Source: Apostichopus californicus
Taxonomy: Eukaryota; Echinodermata; Holothuroidea; Aspidochirotida; Stichopodidae
Length of the DNA stretch: 25,587 nt
Assembly: GCA_020650975.1 (NCBI GenBank)
Contig: JAIPMN010006493.1
Location: 1 to 25,587, forward strand
Direction of reading: 5' to 3'
This document shows, in pieces, positions 21,601-24,806 of this stretch. The notes beneath the pieces were generated by a model, which was given only the letters and a program-made list of their open reading frames with translations, did not search any database and was not told where the DNA came from. How positions within the stretch are numbered: position 1 is the stretch's first letter; each line of letters begins with the position of its first letter. The translations under genes and the position numbers were made by a program.

Positions 21601-24086
21601 GGACGAATGTGAAAACGCCGCCGTTTGCCAGTCCAAGACTGACAAACGATTCTTTAGGAATATTGGGTTCCAGTCAGAAAAAAACTATTATATTGAAGGT
21701 CTGTGGAAACTTTTATTGGGAAAGATATTTGTGTTATTAGAATGAAGAGTGGGGTTAGGGGAAGGGTCGGGGGGGGTGGTGGGTAGTAGGAGATAGAATT
21801 GTGAGAGGATGGTGAAACTGGTTCTGCAACAAGCCTGGTTTCACATTTGTTCTTATTTTGCCTTCTTTGATAACAGTCAAGCTCTCTCTCTCTGTCAAGC
21901 AAAAAGGTAATGGGGGGAGAGGGGGGTCCCTGCCATCCCACCCTTGGCATATTTTTTATTTAAATGTACATATAGTAATGTATTGCTCCATTTATAATAA
22001 GACATCAGAGAGAAAATATCACAGGTGGTTGGAAAATTCATCTGAGGAAAGTAGATTTAGACACGTTGATCCTTTCCTTAGCTGGATCAAATTTGTTTAG
22101 CAAAATCAATGACCTCTACATCGGGTTGTTCATGTCAATATTCCAAGTCCATTGATTTTCCAGATGACACTTTGGAATTGGTTACCAGGAACCCAGCGTC
22201 ATGTCGAAAGGACCATTCTGACGTCTTCAGCACTGTCATCTTCAAGTGTGATTCAGAACAGACGCCCGTAAGTAGATCTGAAAATATTGTTACTCATGGA
22301 TTGTCGCAGGATCTAAGGAAATAATCTCACACTACCACCACCCCACCCGACACCCAACGTTAACCATGACCTAACCACAACCGTACCTTAACGTGAAGCC
22401 CCACCCAATTCTTAACCCTCCCAGCCATCACCCTAATTGCGCCCCTCCCATCCCCCAGCCTCCCTTCCATCTTTTTTTTTTGGACAGGTTACAGAAAGGA
22501 AGCTATTTAGGGGTCGGTCAAGGTATCATTTGAAAAATTCTAAATTACTTCACCCAAAGTTTCACGTTGACTATTTCAATATCATCGTGTCAGGAGCGGT
22601 CAAATCAGGGTTATTGGTAAGACAGAGACCAATGAATGATAAAACCATGTTTTGGTGATAAATTAGTACATGTTATTATTGATGTATGAATAAACTACAT
22701 TTTCGTTTCTTTCTCCTTTTCTGTCGTCCATTCCAGGGCCGACCAAAGTTTTTGTACGAATCTGGGAACTGCCAATATTTCTTCATATGGGAAACATCTC
22801 ATGTTTGCCAGTTAATGTAAGTGGTGTGTTTAACCATTCTGATGTTTAAAAAGCAAATGATTTTTAACAAGAAATAGTGACAAGAGGGAAATGATGATAT
22901 CAGTGTCGAATTGTAAATGTTACTAATATTCTCGTCATGATGTTGTCGACAGTTTTGTTAATATCTACAAGACCAGGGAGAGCTAGTAATCTTCTTGGAC
23001 TGACAGTCTTCTCCAATGTTAAGCCCATCTTGTTATTGGTGCTATCGGTGCCATTATCCATAGACGAATAAGCTTCATCTGTGATGGAAAATTGACCGTT
23101 TTCAAAATGGCTTAAAATACACAAAAACTGATACAAGCCTCGTTGCAAAAAAAAAGCTCGCCATACGCACACACTGCCCGACTGAGAGAGGCTCAAACGT
23201 TGTGGCATAGCTCTCGATATTCGTCAAGACTCGTAGAGTTGCACTAATACACACTGAACGGGCTGATGAGTGCTACTATAGCCCCACTCCCTGCCCCGCC
23301 CCTGATTGGTTATGTTCGTCGTCGAAACTGGGCCGTCGTTGTTTTGAACTACTGTAGGCTGTCAGTTTGGGGAAAAAAAGCTATACATTATTTAGCCGCT
23401 TAGAATGAAATCGACACAAAACGAAATTGGCAAACTCTTGGTCATAGTGTCACACACACACACACGAACTGACCATCCATTATTCTCCACATTGACCAGA
23501 TGTTCAAGTCAAGTCATTTTCAGCTTGTGAGAAGTGTTCAGCTGGGGGGGGGAAGGGGTGGGGGGGGAGAAAGTCCCCAAAGAAAACGGTTCATTATCTG
23601 AATTTTTCTCTTCCTTCTCTTTGGTAGATCAAATGGTGGAGGCGATGCTGGTGGCAATGGTACATCGAAAGGACCACAGAGGGGGTCCTTCGGGAAAGTG
23701 GTTCTTGCATTCTTCATGGTGGTCTCAATTTGTATTTTGGTTATTGTCTTTCATAAAAGAGAAAGGAGGTGAGTTGTTTAGTATTGATGGAGGTTCTAAA
23801 AATCCTGATCATATTTAAAAAAAAATCTTCACCAAGCAATTACTGTATTTCACACCAGTTTTCAAAGTGTTGGTAATTAACTACTCGCTGAGGTTTTTGT
23901 GGCTGATTGAGTTGAAATTGATCCATATCCACGTATAATAAAATCATTTACCAATCCATTGGTAATATATTGGTGATATCGGTGATATTGGTGATATCGT
24001 CTTTTCGCAGGTCAGCGATATATGTCAGAATCAGAAGGTGCTTTCCTGGATCCTATGCTAACGTTCCAACTTATTCATATTCTCAG
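505..24086 (+). CDS. IGF2R: CI-MPR / IGF2R-like receptor, partial gene of 30 exons
   Basis: Gene-level entry. Thirty exons join into a single frame of about 1,558 codons coding for tandem CIMR repeats (end of repeat 6 to 15 by homology), a half-repeat, one membrane helix and the first part of the tail. The family consists of type I membrane proteins that carry mannose-6-phosphate-tagged acid hydrolases from the Golgi and cell surface to endosomes; the mammalian receptor also binds IGF2 through repeat 11. Support comes from the repeated motifs C-x-Y-x-F-x-W, FDL, INVC+P, AAVC, G-x-L-x-L-x-Y and STVINF-x-C, the juxtamembrane basic KRERR, and a YSYSQ tail motif in the place of mammalian YKYSK. 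N-glycosylation sequons occur in exons at 1068, 2524, 6710, 10220, 11651, 12852, 18419 and 23628. The start codon, signal peptide, repeats 1-5 and the end of the tail lie outside the window. IGF2 binding should not be assumed. Confidence 0.95.
665..1067 (+). other. intron in repeat 6
   Basis: It holds the first copy of an 86-bp dispersed duplication (715-801) and a G-rich tract at 966-990 with G-quadruplex potential. No coding signal. Confidence 0.7.
715..801 (+). repeat. intronic direct repeat, copy 1
   Basis: This segment, starting CTTTTTCACTATGCTG and containing GAGGCCTAGG and ATCAACTAGAAATGAC, recurs at 1513-1598 with a few differences. The two copies sit in the introns on either side of the exon at 1068-1223. 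It may be a piece of an unrecognised interspersed element. Confidence 0.8.
1068..1223 (+). CDS. IGF2R: IGF2R-like exon 2: repeat 6, end
   Basis: It codes for EIAGIKNLGVA, then GNLLMRYVNGSTC and RIHFRCRPGEL: the last beta-strand portion of a CIMR repeat with both final cysteines. Flanks are ATTCTAG and CTA|GTAAGT, phase 0 at both ends, 52 codons. It holds an NGS sequon. The position of the mannose-6-phosphate-contacting Arg (before S-T-x-I-N-F) is Ile here, so this repeat is not predicted to bind the sugar. Confidence 0.93.
1224..1782 (+). other. intron between repeats 6 and 7
   Basis: It contains C-rich runs near 1276-1290 and the second copy of the intronic duplication. Nothing else recognised. 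Confidence 0.7.
1513..1598 (+). repeat. intronic direct repeat, copy 2
   Basis: This copy is about 90% identical to 715-801 by eye, in the same orientation. Confidence 0.8.
1783..1995 (+). CDS. IGF2R: IGF2R-like exon 3: repeat 7, first half
   Basis: The exon begins after TTGTTACCAG with ASSPYLLEVLDDGCVYSFLW, the C-x-Y-x-F-x-W signature that opens a repeat, then AACPIL, ECTVEDKNSGY and LFNLNSLK (FDL position). It is 71 codons, phase 0/0, donor AGG|GTAAGG. The residue six before the signature Tyr is Leu rather than Glu. Confidence 0.94.
1996..2523 (+). other. intron in repeat 7
   Basis: Most of its second half is a MITE-like insertion (2154-2462). Otherwise no features seen. Confidence 0.75.
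2146..2470. mobile_element. non-autonomous DNA transposon (MITE) with 8-bp TSD
   Basis: The element body 2154-2462 (309 bp) starts AGGGATGTGCTCA and ends with its exact reverse complement TGAGCACATCCCT, giving 13-bp perfect terminal inverted repeats. It is flanked on both sides by GAATATCC (2146-2153 and 2463-2470). An 8-bp target duplication with short TIRs is typical of the hAT superfamily, though P and Merlin elements also make about 8 bp. It has no coding capacity and lies wholly inside an intron. Confidence 0.8.
2524..2692 (+). CDS. IGF2R: IGF2R-like exon 4: repeat 7, second half
   Basis: It opens with INVCGGINTC, then GAC and a YASTNLTY stretch with an NLT sequon, then GLLTLTYYGSEIEG. 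Acceptor CTTCGTTTAG, donor GAGG|GTAAGG, phase 0 in and phase 1 out. The usual G-G-D-x-C cysteine after the Tyr is missing: GSEIEG carries none. Confidence 0.92.
2693..3072 (+). other. intron in repeat 7
   Basis: Bases 2893-2945 contain a degraded echo of the preceding exon end (GGTGTCAATTAAATCTGCCAGCACCAACCTCAACTATTCCTC compared with exon bases near 2611-2646), suggesting an old local exon duplication, not coding now. A T-rich tract precedes the acceptor. Confidence 0.55.
3073..3399 (+). CDS. IGF2R: IGF2R-like exon 5: end of repeat 7 joined to start of repeat 8
   Basis: A 109-codon exon, the longest in the window. It finishes repeat 7 with LHEATITFSC and, with no intron at the module boundary, starts repeat 8 with QCHFNFDTPLAC, DCLVSDSAGNQYDLSSLA and YHINVCKPLYS. 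Acceptor TTTGCTCTAG, donor AAAG|GTATGG, phase 1/1. There is an extra cysteine (ETVSC) just before QCHF, beyond the normal set. Repeat 8 has Asp where most repeats have Trp in C-x-Y-x-F-x-W. Its 3' 149 bases are duplicated downstream. Confidence 0.95.
3251..3779 (+). repeat. perfect 264-bp tandem duplication including exon 3' end and donor
   Basis: Bases 3251-3514 and 3516-3779 are identical base for base, offset 265, including the poly-C run. Each copy contains the last 149 bases of exon 5, its splice donor and about 115 bases of intron. The second copy has no AG acceptor in front of it, so it is unlikely to be an exon. Using its donor (at 3664/3665) would read through a TAA shortly after the first donor. 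Confidence 0.95.
3400..4494 (+). other. intron in repeat 8
   Basis: It holds the second copy of the tandem duplication, a possible interspersed-repeat fragment (3782-3985) and an A-rich stretch to about 4045. Nothing recognised in 4050-4480. Confidence 0.7.
3782..4045. repeat. possible interspersed-repeat fragment with A-rich end
   Basis: The stretch at about 3823-3860 (GACGTTTCGATCCTAGCAGG and on) has an imperfect palindrome GATCCT-N3-AGGATC and resembles repeat families I associate with marine invertebrate genomes. It runs into A-rich sequence at 3985-4045, as retroelement tails often do. The family is not identified and the borders are approximate. Confidence 0.35.
4495..4691 (+). CDS. 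IGF2R: IGF2R-like exon 6: repeat 8, end
   Basis: It codes for GPISACQTNSDSQEASNLGYV, GTLTIRYVGGDLC and STRINFECSETP. Acceptor CTCTATTTAG, donor CCA|GTAAGT, phase 1 in and 0 out. The Gln after AC is present, but the sugar-contact Arg position is Lys and the Glu position in the next exon is Val, so repeat 8 is not expected to bind mannose-6-phosphate. Confidence 0.95.
4951..5031 (+). CDS. IGF2R: IGF2R-like exon 7: repeat 9, opening
   Basis: A short 27-codon exon: SPVFQSVTKFCEYIFTWQTP then AACPLK. Acceptor ATCCTTGCAG, donor AAG|GTATGT, phase 0/0. The opening strand of the repeat stands alone because the following intron has grown a minisatellite. Confidence 0.94.
5032..5940 (+). other. intron in repeat 9
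   Basis: Almost filled by the 43-bp minisatellite. Only about 50 bases, including the pyrimidine tract, remain before the next exon. Confidence 0.85.
5121..5888 (+). repeat. 43-bp minisatellite, about 18 copies
   Basis: Units start ACTTGGGACCTTAATTGTAC and continue with CGGTATTGGGTACTCGTACT plus CAT. Starts at 5121, 5164 and 5207 confirm a 43-bp period. Units differ by substitutions, and later units carry indels. The period is not a multiple of three, so apparent open frames here are artefacts. Confidence 0.93.
5941..6163 (+). CDS. IGF2R: IGF2R-like exon 8: repeat 9, middle
   Basis: It codes for VTGEGCQVSVPELSYQFDLN, then YSLNVCKKLV, SCDEG and GGCQEEIANSNGISA. Acceptor TTCTTCGAAG (chosen over two further AGs because it keeps phase 0), donor GCAG|GTATAT, phase 1 out. 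The Gln directly after GGC (codon 6127-6129) is in the position of the mannose-6-phosphate-contacting Gln of the family. Confidence 0.94.
6164..6709 (+). other. intron in repeat 9
   Basis: G-rich tract at 6197-6242; otherwise nothing recognised. Confidence 0.6.
6710..6841 (+). CDS. IGF2R: IGF2R-like exon 9: repeat 9, end
   Basis: It codes for GIANGNLMYDNGILRLNY, TSGAACHDD and YERSMAINFVCDDTLS. Acceptor TACCTATAG, donor TCAG|GTAAAA, phase 1/1. The Arg at 6799-6801 is at the sugar-contact position, 42 residues after the Gln in exon 8. It has an NYT sequon. Confidence 0.94.
6842..7582 (+). other. intron between repeats 9 and 10
   Basis: It holds a C-rich run (7165-7180), a G-rich tract (7384-7432) and a run of C at 7567-7578 that is part of the next acceptor. 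Confidence 0.65.
7583..7825 (+). CDS. IGF2R: IGF2R-like exon 10: repeat 10, first two thirds
   Basis: It codes for NGHPVFIKETGDCTYQFEW, ACAPF, ECSYRGQDGQFDLAPLV and YLTVCRSL. The Glu (7609-7611) and Tyr (7627-7629) are six residues apart as in the family; both complete the sugar site of repeat 9. The acceptor has an almost pure C tract ending ACAG; donor AAAG|GTTGGT, a weaker site. Phase 1/1. Confidence 0.94.
7826..8434 (+). other. intron in repeat 10
   Basis: A run of 12 G at 7856-7867 lies just after the donor. Nothing else recognised. Confidence 0.6.
8435..8495 (+). CDS. IGF2R: IGF2R-like exon 11: repeat 10, short middle exon
   Basis: At 61 bases this is the shortest exon. It codes for AACPTNAAACLETQEGGQT with the paired cysteines of the AAVC region. 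Acceptor TTTCTTTTCAG, donor CGAA|GTAATT, phase 1 in and 2 out. Leu replaces the contact Gln after AAAC. Confidence 0.9.
8496..8815 (+). other. intron in repeat 10
   Basis: Strongly T-rich (8574-8750, with many TTTGTC repeats) leading to the acceptor. No gene seen. Confidence 0.7.
8816..8960 (+). CDS. IGF2R: IGF2R-like exon 12: repeat 10, end
   Basis: It codes for YVNLGEVTTGPTMEGD, LVLRYDSGDPC and KKRSTVINFDCDPEAV. Acceptor TTTTTCAG, donor GTG|GTAAGT, phase 2 in and 0 out. The contact Arg is present and a Glu sits five before the Tyr in the next exon, but the Gln is lost in exon 11, so repeat 10 has an incomplete sugar site. Confidence 0.95.
8961..9838 (+). other. intron between repeats 10 and 11
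   Basis: It contains C and G runs near 9056-9063 and 9089-9098, then a tRNA-derived SINE (9173-9459). Nothing recognised in 9470-9830. Confidence 0.75.
9173..9459 (+). mobile_element. tRNA-derived SINE with 7-bp flanking repeat
   Basis: The head looks like a tRNA gene: TGGCCGAGTGG at 9180-9190 fits the pol III A box and GGTTCCAGTTTGATACC near 9235-9251 fits the B box. A tRNA-unrelated body follows, ending in GATTATTATGATTATTAT. ATAAAGA occurs directly before (9164-9170) and after (9457-9463), a candidate target duplication. No intact cloverleaf or clear aminoacyl stem is seen, so this is a SINE and not a working tRNA gene. The A box style suggests a Leu or Ser tRNA ancestor. Confidence 0.75.
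9839..9971 (+). CDS. IGF2R: IGF2R-like exon 13: repeat 11, opening
   Basis: It codes for SLPEFQYAEDDCTYIFIW, LACQI and DCKVSNPVTG. Acceptor ATATTTTCAG, donor ACAG|GTAAGA, phase 0 in and 1 out. In mammals repeat 11 is the IGF2-binding unit; nothing here shows that this protein binds IGF2. Confidence 0.94.
10037..10082 (+). repeat. G-rich tract with G-quadruplex pattern
   Basis: Runs of 6, 4, 4, 8 and 5 G are separated by loops of 1-3 bases, which fits the G3+N1-7 quadruplex rule on the sense strand. It lies in the 248-base intron of repeat 11. Confidence 0.75.
10220..10348 (+). CDS. IGF2R: IGF2R-like exon 14: repeat 11, middle
   Basis: It codes for GFEFDLKVLQSIDTVNIFGH, YNISICTPLTDTPC and EGKNI. 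Acceptor TTTCCCAG, donor ATCG|GTGAGT, phase 1/1. NIS sequon beside the INVC-equivalent ISIC. Confidence 0.94.
10349..10792 (+). other. intron in repeat 11
   Basis: Mostly a 29-bp minisatellite, followed by a pyrimidine-rich acceptor region. Confidence 0.85.
10482..10757 (+). repeat. 29-bp minisatellite, 9-10 copies, donor-like units
   Basis: The unit is AAGTACAGGAAAGTACAGGT plus AGGACACTA, with starts at 10482, 10511, 10540 and 10570 (29-30 bp). Each unit contains two AAGTACAGG sub-repeats. Most units contain CAGGTAGGA and two contain CAGGTAAGG, both close to the 5' splice-site consensus. Confidence 0.93.
10793..11061 (+). CDS. IGF2R: IGF2R-like exon 15: end of repeat 11 joined to start of repeat 12
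   Basis: It codes for GACQSQRD, GVLSLQYDDGTSCHND, YKRSTVINFVC, then without an intron PVFISETEDCTYYFSW and SAACEEF. Acceptor ACCCGATAG, donor TTT|GTGAGT, phase 1 in and 0 out. All four sugar-contact equivalents are here: Gln 10801-10803, Arg 10933-10935, Glu 11002-11004, Tyr 11020-11022, with spacing 44, 23 and 6 residues, nearly that of repeat 9 (42, 23, 6). Confidence 0.96.
11062..11650 (+). other. intron in repeat 12
   Basis: G-rich tract 11174-11218; T-rich at 11505-11540. No gene or repeat recognised. Confidence 0.6.
11651..11851 (+). CDS. IGF2R: IGF2R-like exon 16: repeat 12, middle
   Basis: It codes for IQCSVMNGTETIDLSPLV, FVNLCRPLNP, TLCPPNAAVCHMKDG. Acceptor TTCTACGTAG, donor CAG|GTGAGA, phase 0/0, 67 codons. 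NGT sequon. His replaces the contact Gln after AAVC. Confidence 0.95.
11852..12851 (+). other. intron in repeat 12
   Basis: AT-rich, with only a short C run (12229-12236). No gene, RNA or repeat recognised. Confidence 0.6.
12852..12998 (+). CDS. IGF2R: IGF2R-like exon 17: repeat 12, end
   Basis: It codes for SLGRIDEDPQ, GNVFIKYTNGEKC and NVSSIIQFRCQRGEEK. Acceptor TTCATGCAG, donor AAG|GTGAGA, phase 0/0, 49 codons. NVS sequon. The contact Arg position is Val. Confidence 0.95.
12999..14374 (+). other. intron between repeats 12 and 13
   Basis: The longest intron wholly in the window (1,376 bases). It contains a TIR-bounded element (13040-13618). From 13640 to 14330 only AT-rich sequence is seen, ending in a C tract at the acceptor. 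Confidence 0.75.
13040..13618. mobile_element. candidate MITE with TAGAGGGCGC termini and internal duplication
   Basis: The left end TAGAGGGCGCCGTCA (13040-13054) and the reverse complement of the right end (TAGAGGGCGCTGTCA, 13604-13618) match at 14 of 15 bases. If the outer TA is a target duplication the element would be mariner-like. Inside, a unit recurs with about 85-90% identity: GCACAAGTGGAAC at 13286 and 13431, CTTTGACCTCAGAGATCTG at 13321 and 13509. No coding region. Confidence 0.5.
14375..14542 (+). CDS. IGF2R: IGF2R-like exon 18: repeat 13, opening
   Basis: It codes for QPTLISYDDCTYTFEW, VCPPAAATDGKGCIYRND and YLFDLNALAQ. The acceptor is a C-tract ending ATTTCAG; donor AAA|GTAAGT, phase 0/0, 56 codons. 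Confidence 0.95.
14543..15174 (+). other. intron in repeat 13
   Basis: Contains a (GT)n/poly-G tract near 14740-14775. I looked here for a fibronectin type II exon, which vertebrate repeat 13 carries, and saw none. Confidence 0.6.
15175..15379 (+). CDS. IGF2R: IGF2R-like exon 19: repeat 13, middle to end
   Basis: It codes for MNPATGKEISLQLCGI, SPGCSGAAVCLKEG, VSLGQKSS, GTLRVSYSGGSACPH. The leading Met is internal, not a start: the acceptor TATTTTTAG precedes it and the frame continues from exon 18. Donor CACG|GTCAGT, phase 0 in and 1 out. Confidence 0.94.
15380..16252 (+). other. intron in repeat 13
   Basis: A run of 11 G at 15928-15938. No other feature recognised. Confidence 0.6.
16253..16332 (+). 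CDS. IGF2R: IGF2R-like exon 20: repeat 13, last strand
   Basis: A short exon: ENEKMETTILLRCIDSEESE then EPTFFT. Acceptor GCATATTCAG, donor ACG|GTGAGT, phase 1 in and 0 out. Homology is thin apart from the TTILLRC strand, but phase and position fit. Confidence 0.88.
16333..17053 (+). other. intron between repeats 13 and 14
   Basis: C-rich run near 16352-16370, then a long TA/TG microsatellite. Confidence 0.75.
16649..16975. repeat. (TA)n/(TATG)n microsatellite region
   Basis: Degenerate ATATATGTATAT sequence with a short interruption near 16735-16780. Confidence 0.85.
17054..17223 (+). CDS. IGF2R: IGF2R-like exon 21: repeat 14, first half
   Basis: It codes for DPDYCHTTLQW, ACPPQTMPCTVTDGRGALFD and LQGLSQITGSWIV. 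Acceptor TTTGTACACAG, donor ATAG|GTATGA, phase 0 in and 2 out. The usual Tyr of C-x-Y is Thr here (CHTTLQW), so the preceding repeat 13 lacks the contact Tyr. Confidence 0.94.
17235..17290 (+). repeat. G-rich tract in a 185-base intron
   Basis: Several G runs (GGGGGGG, GGG, GGGG, GGGGGG) separated by short loops, right after the donor of exon 21. Confidence 0.7.
17409..17548 (+). CDS. IGF2R: IGF2R-like exon 22: repeat 14, middle
   Basis: It codes for RYFINVCKPAVNSLNGC, PKEATVCREG and EEVETVGKIYTQNLEYE. Acceptor TTTTGTCGTAG, donor GAAG|GTAATA, phase 2 in and 1 out. Confidence 0.94.
17549..18418 (+). other. intron in repeat 14
   Basis: Contains an AAATTT-type low-complexity block at 17713-17813. 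Nothing else recognised. Confidence 0.65.
17713..17813. repeat. (AAATTTTT)n low-complexity repeat
   Basis: Repeating AAATTTTTAAATTT pattern, self-complementary. Confidence 0.8.
18419..18560 (+). CDS. IGF2R: IGF2R-like exon 23: repeat 14, end, and lead into 15
   Basis: It codes for EADGKIVLTYTEGLVYTC, VNRSGYKAKVRIAFSC and GSPEFER. Acceptor ATCTTCACAG, donor AAAG|GTAAGC, phase 1 in and 2 out. NRS sequon. There is no Arg at the sugar-contact position. Confidence 0.94.
18561..19788 (+). other. intron entering repeat 15
   Basis: T-rich and TA-rich at 18700-18765. The open frames at 19241-19520 show no family resemblance and no splice context, so I read them as chance. Confidence 0.6.
19789..19869 (+). 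CDS. IGF2R: IGF2R-like exon 24: repeat 15, opening
   Basis: It codes for SEEIEDESPDTCLVSFSW, then KSKVACKVKK. Acceptor CTTTTCCGCAG, donor AGAA|GTAAGT, phase 2/2. Confidence 0.92.
19870..20694 (+). other. intron in repeat 15
   Basis: AT-rich. Faint repeated phrases such as AGTATTTAAA...GACATTTA recur (20040-20120, 20365-20470, 20650-20680), possibly an old, degraded local repeat. Confidence 0.5.
20695..20778 (+). CDS. IGF2R: IGF2R-like exon 25: repeat 15, second part
   Basis: It codes for KAPVQLSDGKVTDPETGVEL and DLRPLLKGE. Acceptor TTTTCTCTGTAG, donor GAGA|GTAAGT, phase 2/2. The cysteine found before V-x-D in other repeats is missing (SDGKVTD). Confidence 0.92.
20779..21480 (+). other. intron in repeat 15
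   Basis: AT-rich with no recognised gene, repeat or tract. Confidence 0.6.
21481..21698 (+). CDS. IGF2R: IGF2R-like exon 26: repeat 15, third part
   Basis: It codes for SPDGSWLVEGDDRSL, YQYFIMLADDN, DECENAAVCQSKTDK and NIGFQSEKNYYIE. Acceptor GTGCCCTTAG, donor GAAG|GTCTGT, phase 2 in and 1 out. The INVC cysteine is lost (FIMLAD), matching the lost partner in exon 25. The contact Gln after AAVC is kept. Confidence 0.94.
21699..22163 (+). other. intron in repeat 15
   Basis: G-rich tract 21750-21790 and another near 21911-21926. No gene. Confidence 0.6.
22164..22267 (+). CDS. IGF2R: IGF2R-like exon 27: repeat 15, end
   Basis: It codes for DDTLELVTRNPASCRKDHSD and VFSTVIFKCDSEQTP. Acceptor GATTTTCCAG, donor CCC|GTAAGT, phase 1 in and 0 out. 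The contact Arg next to S-T-V-I is absent. Confidence 0.93.
22268..22736 (+). other. intron before the half-repeat
   Basis: C-rich low-complexity stretch 22333-22470 (many CCCACC and CTAACC phrases). No gene. Confidence 0.65.
22737..22816 (+). CDS. IGF2R: IGF2R-like exon 28: C-terminal half-repeat
   Basis: It codes for GRPKFLYESGNCQYFFIW and SHVCQL, the C-x-Y-x-F-x-W opening of a repeat that then stops. Vertebrate CI-MPR has the same truncated motif just outside the membrane, which supports repeat numbering from this end. The Glu and Tyr belong to the sugar site of repeat 15. Acceptor TCCATTCCAG, donor TAAT|GTAAGT, phase 0 in and 2 out. Confidence 0.94.
22817..23627 (+). other. intron before the membrane exon
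   Basis: Contains a CA repeat (23451-23465), a G-rich tract (23543-23569) and a small GC-box plus inverted CCAAT cluster (23294-23309). No gene. Confidence 0.6.
23628..23768 (+). CDS. IGF2R: IGF2R-like exon 29: juxtamembrane stalk and transmembrane helix
   Basis: A Gly-rich stalk with an NGT sequon is followed by VVLAFFMVVSICILVIVF (23698-23751), an 18-residue hydrophobic helix, and then the basic stop-transfer HKRERR. Mammalian CI-MPR has a similar KKERR after its helix. Acceptor CTTTGGTAG, donor GGAG|GTGAGT, phase 2/2. Confidence 0.96.
24011..24086 (+). CDS. IGF2R: IGF2R-like exon 30: start of cytoplasmic tail
   Basis: It codes for SAIYVRIRRCFPGSYANVPT and YSYSQ. Acceptor CTTTTCGCAG, donor CAG|GTAAAG, phase 2 in and 0 out. 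N-V-P-T-Y-S-Y-S-Q aligns with mammalian N-V-S-Y-K-Y-S-K-V, the YxxPhi endocytosis signal, and the Cys after RR recalls the tail cysteines there. The acidic-dileucine end of the tail is not in the window. Confidence 0.92.
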
Positions 24087-24330
24087 GTAAAGTTTCATTA
24101 ATTAATTAATCAATTATGTCAAAGAAAGTTAAGGAGGATTGCTCTTGATGCATTTCACATCCACTGAGAGATCATTTGTGGTGCAACCATCCAAGAGTGT
24201 TATCTACAGCCAAGAGTTATAAATTCAACACTGCGGTTTGACTGGAAGCTTTGACATCAGTGGGGTTTATGACAGCAATGTCCTGTTAGTTACCGAGCTA
24301 TTATTGCATAAACACCCAATATAATATGTA

Positions 24331-24445
24331 ACTAATATAATGTTACTGTTCTATATAACACTACCGTTCTATATAACACTTGTCCAATATAACACTACCG
24401 TCCCATATAACATTTTTGTCCAATATAACACCACCGTCCTATATA
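24331..24445 (+). repeat. 18-bp minisatellite, left arm
   Basis: Diverged units of the CTATATAACACTACCGTC type before the LINE fragment. They match the array right of it, including a shared phrase containing ACTACCGTCCCATATAAC. Confidence 0.88.
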
Positions 24446-24806
24446 CCTCTTCTCACCTTTTGTGCTCATCATCTGGAACGGCCTGTATACCTGTCACAAC
24501 TTCTCTTGCCGTATATTCCAACTCGCACACTTCGTTCCTCCAACAAACTGTATTTAACTGTTCCTAAACCATGCTTGAAGACCTATGGTTACAGAAGCTT
24601 TGAATACTCTGGCTCTAATATCTATGAAACAAGTTACCAAATCAAATTTCGAACGTGCTCTAAACTTTTTACTTTCAAAAGTCTACTTAAGACCCATCTT
24701 TCCACTTGTTCTTTGGTAAATTAATCTGCTTTCTTTGTAAAGCGCCTTGAGCAGTGACTTTTGTCTACTGATTTGGCGCTATATAAGTCTCATTTATTAT
24801 TATTAT
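24446..24806 (+). mobile_element. 5'-truncated non-LTR retrotransposon (LINE) 3' end
   Basis: Bases 24446-24724 translate to the C-terminus of a CR1/L2/Jockey-like reverse-transcriptase protein: LLTF...PVYLSQLL, Y-x-P-x-R-x-LRSS, VP...LKTYGYRSF and FKSLLKTHL. The normal A-P-x-L-W-N block is degraded. A 3' UTR with AGCGCCTTGAGCAGTGACTT and GGCGCTATATAAG follows, then a (TTATTA) tail ending near 24806. Only the last roughly 90 codons remain. It lies inside the minisatellite. Confidence 0.82.

Noticed and set aside
24446-24724. Last exon of the receptor tail
   Set aside because: The translation is that of a LINE C-terminus, and there is no acidic-dileucine tail motif.
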